64,000 nucleotides of DNA from Pogostemon cablin (taxonomy: Eukaryota > Streptophyta > Magnoliopsida > Lamiales > Lamiaceae): assembly GCA_023678885.1 (NCBI GenBank), contig CM042985.1, positions 17,338,465 to 17,402,464 on the forward strand, read 5' to 3'. Made by a program: the position numbers and the translations under genes. Under the pieces are notes generated by a model. It was given only the letters and a program-made list of their open reading frames with translations. It had not been told where the DNA came from and searched no databases. Numbering within the stretch: the stretch's first letter is position 1; every line of letters starts with the position of its first letter. This document shows, in pieces, positions 1 through 11,424 of the stretch.

Positions 1-132
1 CACTACCTCAAAAAGGTACAAGACTGCCTAGGGGGCAAACCTCTCTCCACATTTTATGTTAGCTTAGTACAGATAATCCTTTATTATCCACAAACAGCAA
101 CATTAACCTACCATTAAGAAGGAATAAAATCT
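1..132. other. Unassigned left flank
   Basis: No ORF, repeat or transposon end is recognised here. Homology to the copia LTR begins only at about 133, so this stretch lies outside the LTR and represents either the sequence the truncated element was joined to or a later insertion. It does not resemble the Athila pol that flanks the right side of the copia element, so the left junction is not a simple insertion boundary. Confidence 0.4.
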
Positions 133-935
133 GACGAGCTACAATTATCATGTAAGCCCTGCAGGTGGATTTATTCAGGCATGATAATAAGGTTGAGTGC
201 TACTATTCTCAGTAAATATATTAATTAATTGAGTTGTCAGTAATTTAACTAATTAATGGGCATTGAATCTTAAACACGGGGAGACTAACGGGCTCATGAT
301 AAGAATGAGTCCATAACATAATTTGGGATTAGGGTGGCAGTGCAATAATACTTCTTTAGTGGACTGATTTATTATTATTGGACTTAAGTATAAGATTTGG
401 GCTAAACTTGGATGCTTAAGGCCAATGGAGGCCCAATCCCTAATTTCTTCTTCTGGTCCCTATTGTAGCCTATATAATAGCCAATCTCATCAATTCAGAT
501 ATAAGTTTAACATGCCAAAACACGTGAAAGATAGATTAGGGTTGTAGACTGAGATCGTCTTATAGATTATTGCCCACACAATGTCAAGACATGGCTTAGG
601 AATACAACAGAAGAACGGAAGGTTGTTTGCTGCTGTTGTTCGTCAACTTCCATAATTTTTCTAAAATTGTGTTGAACTCCTAACTATACATGTCATCCAT
701 CGCTAGAATGCTATGGAAAAGAGGATCATTTTTGCATGTAGATCACTCAAATCGCATATCAGATGAGAGAGTTATGCCCAAAACGATGACGCTGCGCAGG
801 CTGTTGGCGAGAATCTTTCTTCTTCAACATACCCTGGTGAAAGGTAATATATTTTCAAGATTTCTTGCTTCCACTGATTTATAAACGTAAGGAACTCTTA
901 TGGTTTACGTTAACCAAAAGATCCAAATGCCAACA
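133..935 (+). mobile_element. 5' LTR of Ty1/copia element, 5'-truncated
   Basis: Matches the 3' LTR at about 6940-7724 over its whole length, including the CCTGCAGGTGGATTTATTC block, a TATATAA box near 470 and the terminal CCAACA. The first roughly 560 bp of the LTR, present at 6376-6940, are missing. The end is fixed by the primer-binding site that starts two bases further on. Loss of the LTR start removes the normal 5' boundary and target-site duplication, so this is a decayed copy rather than a complete insertion. Confidence 0.85.
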
Positions 936-937
936 AT

Positions 938-949
938 TGGTATCAGAGC
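938..949 (+). other. Primer-binding site, tRNA-iMet type
   Basis: TGGTATCAGAGC lies two bases after the LTR end CAACA. It is the standard plant complement of the initiator methionine tRNA 3' end used by Ty1/copia elements to prime minus-strand DNA. This base-perfect match fixes the LTR boundary and the + orientation. Confidence 0.93.
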
Positions 950-3250
950 GTAGGTTCTAAGGCAAAACGTGACACGTTAGACTAGGGTTTGAGTTGATAA
1001 TGTGGTGCTAGAAATTAGGGTTTAGGATTTAATTGTTGTTCCTTGTATGAAACTCTAATTGCTCGACACCATCACATGAATTTACCGCACATATCACGGT
1101 GTTGGCGGCTGGTGAGAGTTGATGAATGGTGGTTGTTCAACTATTCGTTGGTGAAATTCTCCACCAGCGGAAGGCTGGAGAATGCCAGTTGAAGGTGCGA
1201 CGATTGGCTCACTACTGGCGGCATTACGATGGCAGATGTAGCCTGATCATTGATGAAACTGATTGGTCCGACGGATGAGTGGTGACACATGTTGGCTTTC
1301 TGTCTACTGCACGATGGAAACGGTGCTGGTGCATGACTCCCAACGGTAGCATGATCAGCGACGACGACTAGTATGGCCAAGGGGAGCGTTAGACACGGGC
1401 ACTGTTGTGCAAGTGGTGGGATCACTGGATGGGTGATAGTTGGCGATCGGCAAACACGACAGTGGCATGTGGTGGAGGACTCCATTGCAAGGCGATGAGA
1501 TTTCACAAGCTGGTTGTATCTCGTGGCTTCGGAAGCGATTGCATGGCTAAGCGACAAGGGATGCTGGTGTTAATCACCGATCAGCGTACCTTGGCAGTGC
1601 TCGCCGGTCGGCAGAAAATATGAAGCTTGATCGAAGAACCGGCAACAATGGTGTGTTGGACAAGTCTGAGATGTTTCTGAATGCATCAGTGGCGATTCCC
1701 AAGTGAGTCAGCGAGTTTTCTAGCGACTTTGCGGTGAGTTTCGAGTGCGACAGTGTGTCTTCCGGGCGAGCCATATCTTGGTTTCTGGCGAGTCTTTGAT
1801 TTTTCAGGTCAGGTCTGCACTTATCTCGATCGGGTCATTGTCTTCTTACGGGCGAGTCCCTGCTGATGGCTGTATAAAGTTGTCAGATGGGCTGCAATGC
1901 GCAGCCGACGTCACGGTGGAGTTCGGTAGGGAAGCCATCAGGAAGTCGCCAGGTGCAGGCAGCAAGCATGAGCGTCAGATGGCTGCTGCACATAGGCTAA
2001 TGACCTTGACGTGCTTATAGCAAAATCGTGATGTCGCAGGCACTGCAGGTGCACACGGGGTTCTTGGCAGCTGGGCGTGTTATGGAGCATGAGCTTGGAT
2101 ATCACGGTAGCGGCAGTTAACTCAGATGAGCAATGCAACTCCAGTGAACAGAACTTTCCTGCGAGCTGCTGCACAATGGCATGCTAGAAGTCACGGAAGC
2201 AGCCGTGTACAGGCCTGTTAGATGGGCTTCCGGCGTAGGACATGTTCTCCGGTGTACCGTGTTTTTCCGGCGGGTGGCTGGGATTGAGCGTCGGTATGGT
2301 TGCAGCGTATCCATGTGTGGGTTGGTTTCTTGGGGCCGAAGATGTTCCAACTTGTTGTGCAAGTCATTGCTAGAATTGTTGACCAAGTCAATTTTTTACT
2401 TGGCTATTTTTTTATATATATAATTGTTATAATTATTTTATTTGTCAATTATTATTATATATATTTGGATTGCATGTGTTATTTGATTTACTTCCATATT
2501 TGTCGTAATAATAGCATGCTAAGTTGCGTATTTTATTTTTAATATTATATGCATGCAAAAATCCTCTTGTTAAATAACTAAGTGGGAGAGGGATTGATCA
2601 ATTGATCCCGCGGGCTCCATTGTTGATTTATTAAGTGATGCAAGTAAGCTTATGAGTCGGTTATAGTGTCTTCCTCCCCAACGGATGAGTTTTATTTGTG
2701 GATAACTGGAATAAATTTTATGAAATAATTATTATTTGTAATGTGATGCAAGTAAGCTTATGAGTCGGCTATAGTGCCTTCTTCCCCAACGGATGAGTTT
2801 TATTTATGGATCACTGGTACAAATTAATAATTGATGATTGTAGAAAATTATTTGATGGCGTGTGGACTTCTCCAACGGTAAGACACACAAACTTGGGTAA
2901 CAAACTTAATATCAAATAATGGTATACACTTAGGTGCAATTAATATGTATCCTCCCCAACGGAGTCACTTCTATTAAATTGCATGGCTAAAGGACAATCG
3001 ACTATTAATCATTGAGTCATAAGGTTAATTATGACGTATGGAATTAATGGGTAAAACCTTCTCTTGTGAATGTTAGGGTTTGTATACGTCCACACTAACG
3101 TGGCATGCAAATTCACGGTGTTTGAGATGTCGGTGAATTTATTTTATATTATTTATTGAGGGAATCAATATAAAATTTAAATTTAAAGTGTTTGATTGTT
3201 GTATTTATTTACTTGATTCTTTGGATTTTTGAATAATGTATTTCACTTAT
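950..3250 (+). other. Copia untranslated leader
   Basis: Long leader between primer site and gag remnant. Positions 1090-2390 are clearly richer in G+C than the surroundings and open on both strands, which produces chance ORFs with no recognised domain. From 2400 the sequence becomes AT-rich. At 2630-3000 a motif around CCCCAACGG recurs four times. I see no protein similarity in this stretch and treat it as the noncoding leader of the copia element. Confidence 0.5.
2632..2817 (+). repeat. Direct tandem repeat, about 107-bp period
   Basis: Two consecutive copies (about 2635-2712 and 2742-2817) share GTGATGCAAGTAAGCTTATG, then a block ending CCCCAACGGATGAG, then TTTTATTT(G/A)TGGAT. Weaker relatives of the CCAACGG core follow near 2868 and 2950. 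It lies in the leader of the copia element. Confidence 0.8.
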
Positions 3251-3259
3251 TGTTAACTA

Positions 3260-6200
3260 AAAGAAATTATATTTAGTGCTCCAAGATAAATGATTAGAAA
3301 AGAATCTTGGTTTTAATTTTTACTGCTTAGAAAAATAAAAATGTGTGTTCTCACTAAGGATGTTTTCTAGTGCATATTAAAGTCTCTGGTGAAGAGGTGA
3401 GAGATTCATAGAAATGTGATGGTGTCATGCGACTCTTCGGATACTTGAGAAAGTAAGAAAGGCAAGAGATCATGGTTAACTTGATGAATGAATTGGAAAT
3501 ATTTGGAATAGAAATTGAAGGGGAAACCTAACTCAATTTATTTTTCATAATTTGCCTAAACGTTTTGAGCAAGTTTCACCTGAATTACAATACGTTGTAT
3601 ACGGTGGGAAACTTCTAACAAAATATATGGTGAAGGAAAACCAATTTCATCAAGAGTTGAACAAGGTTAATTTATTATTTACTAGTTGTTGAATCATGAT
3701 TAGTGATAGGGTCTACTGACACGTTGTGTGTAGATACTGGAATCATTAAATGTATTCAACATAGTGATGATGAGATAATTAAGTACAGGGATAAGCTACG
3801 AGAGTAATGGCTGTTACAGTGGGAGTTGTTTACTTATCTTATAATATGAATAAACGTTTGATTTTGAAAAATTATCTTTATGTACGTTTTCATAGAAAGA
3901 ATTTCATTTTAGTTTCTATGTATTAATGGATGGATACTCTATTACATTTAAATGACATGATCATTATAATGAAGAATGGAGCTAAAATCTATTATAGTAC
4001 GTTGGTAATAATTTGAACACTCTTAAATCATGTTTATCCCGCGGATACAACAAATAGTAATTAATAACTCGTCTTCTAATCTTAATAAGAGAAAGGGACC
4101 TTCGGAGATGAACTAAACGTACCTTTTGGCATCTAAGACTAGATCATTTTACTTAAGTACGATTCGAAAGTTGATAGCCGATGAACCGTAAGATTTATTA
4201 GAAGAGAAAACTATCAAACTTGTGAATCACACTTGAATATGACAAATTGCCTCTACTAGGCAAAGGGGTTTAGAGCTATGTAAAGTTATGTTAGAAATGG
4301 TTCATACTGATTTAATCAGTCCTAAAATTATCTCGGCAAGAGGTAGTTTTGAAAATTTGTCAATTTGATTGACGATTATTTGAGAAACAAGATATATTTA
4401 TTTGATGCACTGCAAGTCTGAGTACTATGATTAATTTAAGAAGTATAAAGCTGATGCAGTGTAGCATCACGGAAAATATATCAAGTCATTACGATTTATT
4501 CGTGGTGGCGAGCACCTCTTAGGATAATTTAGGAGCTAATAATCAGAGGTTGGGATTAAATCCCAAGTTAATTACACAGGGCAATCCCCATCTGTATGAT
4601 GTGTTGGAAAGAAGGAATATGACTCTTATGGAAATGGTTAGATAGATGATGAGTTATTAAATTCATTTTATGGGTAAGACCTAGAAACAACATGTCATAT
4701 GATGTTTTTTAGTTTGTGGGATATCCTAGAAAAATGAAGGGTGATTTATTTAATAGTCCAAAAGATCAAGAAAGTGATTGTTAACACGAACACTAGATTT
4801 TGAAGGCGACTATGTAATAAATCACAAAGCCATGTATAAAATGTTCTAAAAATTGTGAGAAAGGAAATACAAAGTATAATACCAATTATACAAGAGGATA
4901 TACCACAAGTAAACTGCATCGTGTGTCCCATCTGATACACAGTGCATGTAGTGCCTTGTCGTAGTCGGAGCGTTATTTGACAACATGATGGATTTATTTT
5001 TTGGGAAAGTCGTGAGATTTGGTCCTTGATAAACATGAAATCATCCCATGGTATTGCGACGAAGCATTACAAGATCGAAATGCGGAATCTTAGTATGTTG
5101 TAATGAATTTGACATAAAATCTATGGATTCAAAATCAACTCTGGGACCTTGTAGAACCATCAAATGGTGTAAAAGCCATTGGATGAAATTGAGTCTACAA
5201 TGAAGCAACCAGAGTGATTTATTGCATAGAACTAAGAGCATTTCAAGTGTGAGCTTAAAAGTGTTCATCGATGGACTAAAGCAAGCTTCAAGATCGTGAA
5301 ACATTCATTTTGATTAGGAAATTTAGTCATATGGATTTAATCAATGCTTGGATGAGTCTGGCATATTGAATAGAGTGACAAAAATGTGTTGGTATTTTTT
5401 ATTTGTACATAGATGATATCTTACTCATTGAAGACAATGAAAGAGTATTGTCGGGCGTATGGGTATGGTTAATAAAGCAGTAAGAAATGAAGGACTTAAG
5501 AAAAGCAAAATATATTCTTGCGATCATGGTAATAAGGATCACAAGAAAACATGTTGTGCTTATCTCAAGCTACATAATGTGATACAATCTTCACTCGTTT
5601 TAGCATGTGACTTTATCTAATGACTTGTGTCTTAAGACACGAAAGTAGATAAAATAGATAAAGGTGGTTCCTCATACTTTGGCAATAAGGAAGCTTAATA
5701 TATGGAATGCTATGCACAAGATTGGATATCTATTTTGCTAATGGCATAGTCAGTGGGTATCAAGGTAACCCAGAACAAGAATATTGAATTGTGGTAAGGC
5801 ATATTTGAAGTGCCTGAGAAGGACTGGAAATTATATGTAGGCTTACGGGACATATTCATTACTTCTTGATTATTACATAGATTAGGTTTTTCAAATCATG
5901 GGGACGACAGTAAATACACCTCAAGGTTGTGTGTTTAAATTGGAAGTAGATCCATAGTATAGAGGAGTATTATATAGAAATATATTTCGAACTCCACCAT
6001 GGAAAGATGATAATATTGGAGCCTTATGACAGCAAAAATATCTATGTGGTTCTAGAATTTCGTAATGGACTTAGATGTGATTTTGAGTTTGCCTAAGATT
6101 ATCACAATTTATTATGATAATAATGGTGTAGTTTCACACTTGAGAAATCACGAGCCCATAAGGCACTTAAACACATTGAGAGTCAGTACTACCTGATACA

Positions 6201-6350
6201 AGAAATCATATAATGAGGTGAAGGTTATTATCGTCTAGATTGCATTGGATGATAACCTAGTAAATTCTTTTACAAGGATCTTAAGGCGAGAGCTTTTAAT
6301 GGACAGTAGTGGGAGACAAAATCAGATGTATGGCAGCGAATATGGCAGCA
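3260..6350 (+). pseudogene. Ty1/copia gag-pol remnant (GAG-INT-RT-RH order)
   Basis: Heavily frameshifted polyprotein, readable only in short pieces. A UBN2-like gag piece lies around 3480-3670 (LFFNNLPKRFEQ). A pre-integrase HLRLDH motif is near 4115, and an integrase piece near 4580-4640 reads ERRNMTLMEMVR. Reverse transcriptase follows: WDLVEPSNGVKAIG near 5140-5180, KQASRS near 5280, and the catalytic YIDDILL near 5405. An RNase H/tail piece with GMLCTR lies near 5700 and the end near 6240-6350. Integrase before RT places it in Ty1/copia. Between about 5185 and 5225 the text jumps from the start of RT to the QPEGFIA-type region, so roughly 80 residues of RT core look deleted. No product is expected. 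Confidence 0.85.
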
Positions 6351-6364
6351 TAGTCTTTTAGTAT

Positions 6365-6375
6365 AAGTGGGAGAT
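6365..6375 (+). other. Polypurine tract of copia element
   Basis: AAGTGGGAGAT immediately precedes the TGTTAG start of the 3' LTR. This is the usual position and composition of the plus-strand primer of Ty1/copia elements. Confidence 0.85.
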
Positions 6376-7724
6376 TGTTAGATTGTATACTAAAAGTCTA
6401 GCTTTTTTGTATGAACAATGTTTTAATAATTTAATTGAAATAAGAACATGTGATCAAACGTTTGCAATAATATTGTTGCAAAAGTCCATTTACTTTATAC
6501 TGTAGATAATGTGGTGTGCGGCATCACACAAAAGATCATATTATCGGCTCCTAATAAAGTATAAACAGATGTTCACAACCGAGATAGACGGTGACTGTCT
6601 ATCGGTATGGTTGTAGTGTGATTTGGCATTAGTCTATCTTGACTATGAAATTGCACTAGTGCACTTTGTGTATTGAATAGGACCGCCGTTGAGATCGTTT
6701 GGTTTATACTTACTATATAATAGAACTTGATCTCTGTTATTATAGATGTTCGTACTCTTAATTCCTATACAATAACCTCAACACGTAACCCAGTATTTAT
6801 TTCTTTGATTCATCAATAGGTGAGATTTAATTATTAAATCCATATGCTTGGTGAGTCGGGAGATGATACTGTCTCTATAGTATGTTGTTGATTGTAGAAA
6901 GAATCTGTGTCCTAACGGAATTGATTGATGATGTCCACTTGAGGAGCTCATAATGATTATCATGTAAACCCTGCAGGTGGATTTATTCCAGCATGATAAT
7001 AAGGTTGAGTGGTAATACTCTCGGTAAATATATTAATTAATTGAGTTAACAATAATTTAATTAATTAATGGGCATTGAATCTTAAACACGGGGAGACTAA
7101 CGGACTCATAATAAGAAGTAGCCCATAACGTAATTTGGAATTAGGGTGGCAGTGCAGTAATACTTCTTTAGTGAACTGATTTATTATTATTGGACTTAAG
7201 TATAAGTTTTGGGCTAAACTTGGATGCTTAAGCCAAATGGAGGCCCAAACCCTAATTTCTCCTCCTGATCCCTGTTATAGCCTATATAATAGCCAATCTC
7301 ATCAATCTGGATATAAGTTAAACATGCCTAAACACGTGACAGATCGATTATGGTTGTAGACTGAGATCGTCTTGCAGATCGCTGCCCACACAACGTCAAG
7401 ATGTGGCTTAGGAATACAACAGAAGATCGGAAGGTTATTTACTGCTGCTGTTCTTTGACTTCCATGATTTTTCTAAAATCATGTGGAACTCCAAAATGTA
7501 GTTGTGATATACTTTTGCAAACCTACAGAAGAGAGGATCGTTTTGGCGCATATATCACTCAAATCGGATATCAGATGAGAGAGTTATGCCCAAAATGGTG
7601 AGGCTGCGTAGGCTGCGGCGAGAATCTTTCTTCTTCAACATATCCTGATGAAAGGTAATATGTTTTTATGATAACGTATGGAATCTTAACTGTTCACGTT
7701 AACCAAAAGATCCAAACACCAACA
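6376..7724 (+). mobile_element. 3' LTR of Ty1/copia element
   Basis: Begins TGTTAG after the polypurine tract and ends CCAACA, 1349 bp. It matches the partial 5' LTR and, in reverse orientation, the solo LTR at 27809-29019. A TATATAA box lies near 7283. The base after the end (7725) is in the middle of an Athila pol reading frame on the minus strand, so the element inserted into that older retrotransposon. The matching target duplication would be AGTAT, but the left junction is lost. Confidence 0.92.
7527..7616 (+). repeat. LTR module shared with an Athila-type LTR
   Basis: A block of about 90 bp, from AGAAGAGAGGATCG to GGCTGC, has its counterpart in the left LTR at about 717-803. It is also clearly similar to two tandem blocks at 14762-14850 and 14930-15020 in an unrelated, Athila-type LTR fragment. 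Shared words include GAGAGGATCG, ATATCAC/AAATCAC, GTTATG and AGGCTGC. The solo copia LTR at 27809-29019 lacks it. Confidence 0.65.
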
Positions 7725-8052
7725 AGTATATCTTTTAGAAAGCGGGCATAGCATGTCATCTCTAAGATTGCTTTAGAGAAAGGAATGTTCAAGCTTATCT
7801 TGTTTATGATATCTGTAAACTTCTTGAACTTTTCTTCCAATCCCTTCTTGACTAACTTGAAAGGAAATGGAGGAGGTATATTTGTTTTGGGAATCCCCCA
7901 TTCATCATGTTCAACCTTCTCGACTATCAATCTCTTTGCTCTTTCCCATTTCTTCTCCACTATAAGCTCAATATTCTACTCTTTGGATGGTACTGAAGTA
8001 GCATCAGCATCAAGTAAAGCATTCGCCGTGGAAAATAGTGTCGAATGAGGCG
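7725..8052 (-). pseudogene. Athila-like pol, N-terminal fragment, cut by the copia element
   Basis: On the minus strand 7960 down to 7725 encodes KKWERAKRLIVEKVEHDEW, then PPPFPFKLVKKGLEEKFKK and CYARFLKDIL. It aligns residue by residue with the pol start of element A at about 50250-50500. This is the region between gag and protease. The frame is broken at 7724/7725 by the 3' LTR of the copia element, so protease, RT and integrase lie outside the window or were lost. The upstream junction to gag is at about 8090. Confidence 0.85.
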
Positions 8053-8089
8053 TTTTGACCATGGTTCGACCATGGGGACTGGTCAAACC
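8053..8089 (-). repeat. Single GGTTCGACC unit in the gag-pol linker
   Basis: One inverted pair, GGTTCGACC followed by GGTCAAACC, with a TTTTGACC flank. It occupies the same place as the six-unit array of element A at 49661-50142. One CpG has decayed to CpA. Confidence 0.7.
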
Positions 8090-9647
8090 AGGAGAGTAAT
8101 GGTCCCTCATCATCCGTCCCTCATATTGCATTCCAGACCTTAGCCAGATGGCATTGCACTTCGGGTTTGTTATACTCTGAGATGAGAACTTTCCCCTTCT
8201 CTGCTCTTTGCATTAGTTGATTCACATTTTCAGCCATCTGCCCCATCAACAACATCAAGTCCTTTATTTGCTTAGATATATCCTCATGACTTGCATCAAT
8301 TTTTGCCTCTAGCTTGACCTTCAGGCAATCAAATCTTGTATCATTCCTCGCCAAGTACCTCTTCACCGTATCCTCAAAACTAGGTTTTCCTTCTTTAACC
8401 TTAGCACCCGGATCAACACCAACAGGAGATTGTACTGATGTATTAAGATTACTCTATGAAAACTCCAACCTCCATGATTGTTGATAATTACTCGGAGACC
8501 ACAATTATTGTAGTTCCCTTGATAATTATGATTTTCTTGATTTTCGAACCTCATTCCTTAAATACTTTGACCCATGGCGTAGTTTACCTCTTCCAATTAC
8601 TCTTGGTTAGCTCCTTCATAACCAACATCCTACTGCATCATTGGTACTTGCTGCGCTATATTAGTGATTTGCTTTTGCTGAGACTCAGGTAACTTGTTGA
8701 TATTAGCCAAGCTAGAGATGATCTCATCTTCTCTACTCGACTTAACCATCATGTGCTCAACCTGTGCTACTTTTCCAAGAACATAAGTGCCTCTCACTCT
8801 ATCAGTTGTCCAATCTCTAAAACTCATTGAAATATCCTTAAAGAGCTTTTTGGGCTCTACGGATAACTTTGTAAGTAATGCTCTATTTAACGAAGCATTG
8901 AGTAAAACTCGATAATCACAGTCCAATCCATTGTAGAAGATACTAATGTATTGAGCTTTAGATAGCCCATGCTGTGGAAATTTTCGAAGTATGTCCTTGA
9001 ATCGGTCCCAAGCCTCATGAAACTTCTCATTACCATTGATAGCAAATTGATTTATTTCTTGTTTCATTTTAAACACCTTTGAAGGTGGCATGTATCGCTC
9101 CAAGAACTTCAATTTCAATTGCTCTTAGATAGTGCATTCAGCAGCATCAAGAGTATCGTACCAATCTCTAGCTCTTTCAGTAAGCGAGAGCTTAAAAAAG
9201 ATAATCCTCCTCGCATCTTCATGAGTTCCTGCATCCTTTTGTGTACTTGCATAACCAAGGAACTTGTTCAGATGTTGCTGAGGATCTTCAAAGATTCCCC
9301 AGAGAAAGGACTCCTTTTAATCATGCTTATCAGAGCAGGATGAAGATCAAAATCAGCTCCAGCCCCTCTTACTCCTAACAGCCCGAATTGCCTCCTCTGT
9401 TGTTCTTAAAGATTTAACGGATGGCAAGATTATCCGAATTCGTTGCCATGTTGACTGCTTCTACTTTTGAGTTATCTCCGATTGCAGCTTCAATCTCTTG
9501 CGAGTTCAGCTCGTCAACTTCAACTCCTAAATTAAGAACTGCAGTTGGTTCCACGTTCTAACTCTTCTTCTTATTCCTCTTCCTCGATGATGCTCCAATA
9601 TCTGGATTATAAGGTTCTAACTTTTCTACTTTTGATCGAGTGAGCAT
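8090..9647 (-). pseudogene. Athila-like gag remnant
   Basis: The start codon at 9645-9647 begins MLTRSK-like, as in element A. The best preserved part, 9118 to 8630, reads FLERYMPPSKVFKMKQEINQ and then FHEAWDRFKDILRKFPQHG, the Retrotrans_gag (PF03732) core, and continues to GTYVLGKVAQVEH. Frameshifts lie on both sides of this 162-codon stretch. The final residues correspond to SGMQYEG, with a CAA codon where elements A and B have TAG. It is a structural capsid gene fragment, no longer translatable as a whole. Confidence 0.88.
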
Positions 9648-9730
9648 ACACCTAAGAAAATAAGCGTTAGAAAATAAAGATAAGAATTAAATAGTCTCAA
9701 TTAAATTAGAAATAATAAATTAATAATTAA

Positions 9731-9752
9731 TGCCATCCCCGGCAATGGCAAA
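9731..9752 (-). other. Degenerate tRNA-Asp-type primer-binding site
   Basis: The minus strand reads TTGCCATTGCCGGGGATGG just inside the LTR end. The intact form in element A is TGGCGCCGTTGCCGGGGA. CpG positions have decayed, but spacing from the LTR end (CTCATCA, 9760) is conserved. Confidence 0.8.
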
Positions 9753-9759
9753 AAGAACT

Positions 9760-11424
9760 TGATGAGCATTTTCTCAACACAAAATATTGATCCCAAAGTG
9801 TTAAGGATATTATTGTAGCTTTGATAAGCGACCAAGTGTTTATCGAACCCAAATGATGTATTATTATCAATTTAATTATAATCTAACTTATTAAGAATGG
9901 TATGGCAATATAGTTGTAATGATTAAGTAACCAATAAACATAAAATTAAAAGAACAATAAAAATAAACAAGCTAGATTAAACAAAAGTGAATAAGTGAGA
10001 AGATAGATAGTTCTTCGGGCCATCCAGTTTTACTTATTAATTTCTCTTCCATATATCAATGTCCGACTCTACCTTGTGGAGTATGGACGCATCACTAAAC
10101 CATGCACATCTACTCTATAGACACAAGTACATAAGAGTATGACACGTGTGAATATCCTTGGAGCAAGAGATATAATTCACCCCACCTTTTAGGTACTATC
10201 AGTATCAATTATTTTCCCTGCACTTAGTACTCAAACCCGATATGATCTCCCTTTATAGGTACTATGAAGTTATTCTCTTTGTCCTACTTATTAACTAGAA
10301 TCATAATCAATTAACAAGTATTTATATAAGATAGTTCTAATGAGACTTCGGAGTCCTCTCACTTAGAATCAGAACATATAATCCTGCTCAGCAGTGGACG
10401 CACTCAATCAATAATCAAGATATGTATTCAGACTCTACATAACAATTAATAATGCACAAAACAAATTCGAGTATGAATTAAAAATGCAGTCTTATATAAA
10501 ATAAACCACAAGTAGTGTTGTACGGAGTAGACACACAGAAGTTCAATTAACTCATAAAACCTTCATAAACCCTAGAACTACCGAAGCAATTCTAGCCCAT
10601 GATGGATCGAAGAACAACCATGGGGTTGGATAGATCTTACCCATGGTCTTGAAAATTACAAGATAAATTAAGATGCGAAGTAAACCCTAGATGCGGGCCT
10701 CGTCGCATCTCTCTCTATCTTGAATCTTCACTTGGTTCTCACTTGATTCGACAGATGAATTTCTCTCCACAGCTATGTGGATGATGGTAGGATTTCAGAT
10801 GTTGTGTAGAATGAAGGTGGTGAATGGCTCTCTTTTTCATTGAATTGGGTCTTCCTTTTATAGCTTTAGCTCTCCTTATGGGCCTATGATGGGCTTTTTG
10901 AGAGAAAACACGTACTGAAGGTGTAAAAATACGAATCCAATTATTTCTCGCGCATTGGTTCGACCAAGGCCCCTGGTCAAATCAACCAAGGCCTGGTCGA
11001 ACTGGCCTGTAATGAATTGGCAGGGTCCTGGTTTGACTAAAACAGCTGATCAAACCAGAAGCTTTGTGGTCGAACCACACCTGCGAATCTTTATTCTTTT
11101 GGTTCGACCACGGTTCGACAACACGCTTGGTTGAACCGCAGTGTCATGGTTCAACCACACTTCTGCTATCTTCCTATGCCTGGTTCGACCATGGGTGTTG
11201 GTCGAACCATCCCCTATTTGGTCGAATCAGGTGCCTAAATAGCCCTACTCCAATTCCAATCACTTCTATCCCATTTTCCTTCAAAAATCTGCTCAAATGG
11301 CCTTACACGCACCTGATTCATGACTTTCCACTACATATCTTGATTTTTTCTTGATTTAAGATCAAATTATACATCATTATCGCACGATTCAGAGCTCAAA
11401 TTATGTGAATTTACACACTCATCA
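9760..11424 (-). mobile_element. 5' LTR of the minus-strand Athila-like element
   Basis: Bounded on the + strand by TGATGAG (9760) and CTCATCA (11424), the inverted ends of the A-type LTR, 1665 bp. Similarity to element A's LTR is clear in the last 850 bp (CTCCGTACAACACTACTT, GTAGAGTCTGAAT), weaker near the start. It joins the primer site and gag at 9647, so it is the 5' LTR of this element. The outer flank is GCCCT. Confidence 0.9.
10957..11228 (-). repeat. GGTTCGACC/GGTCGAACC cluster in LTR
   Basis: About ten half-sites in both orientations, many with CpG decayed (GGTTTGAC, GGTTCAACC, GGTTGAACC). It occupies the same part of the LTR as the array of element A. Confidence 0.85.

Noticed and set aside
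1141..1557. 138-codon minus-strand ORF in the copia leader
   Set aside because: Both strands are open in this G+C-richer stretch; no domain, and it lies antisense in the leader of a retrotransposon.
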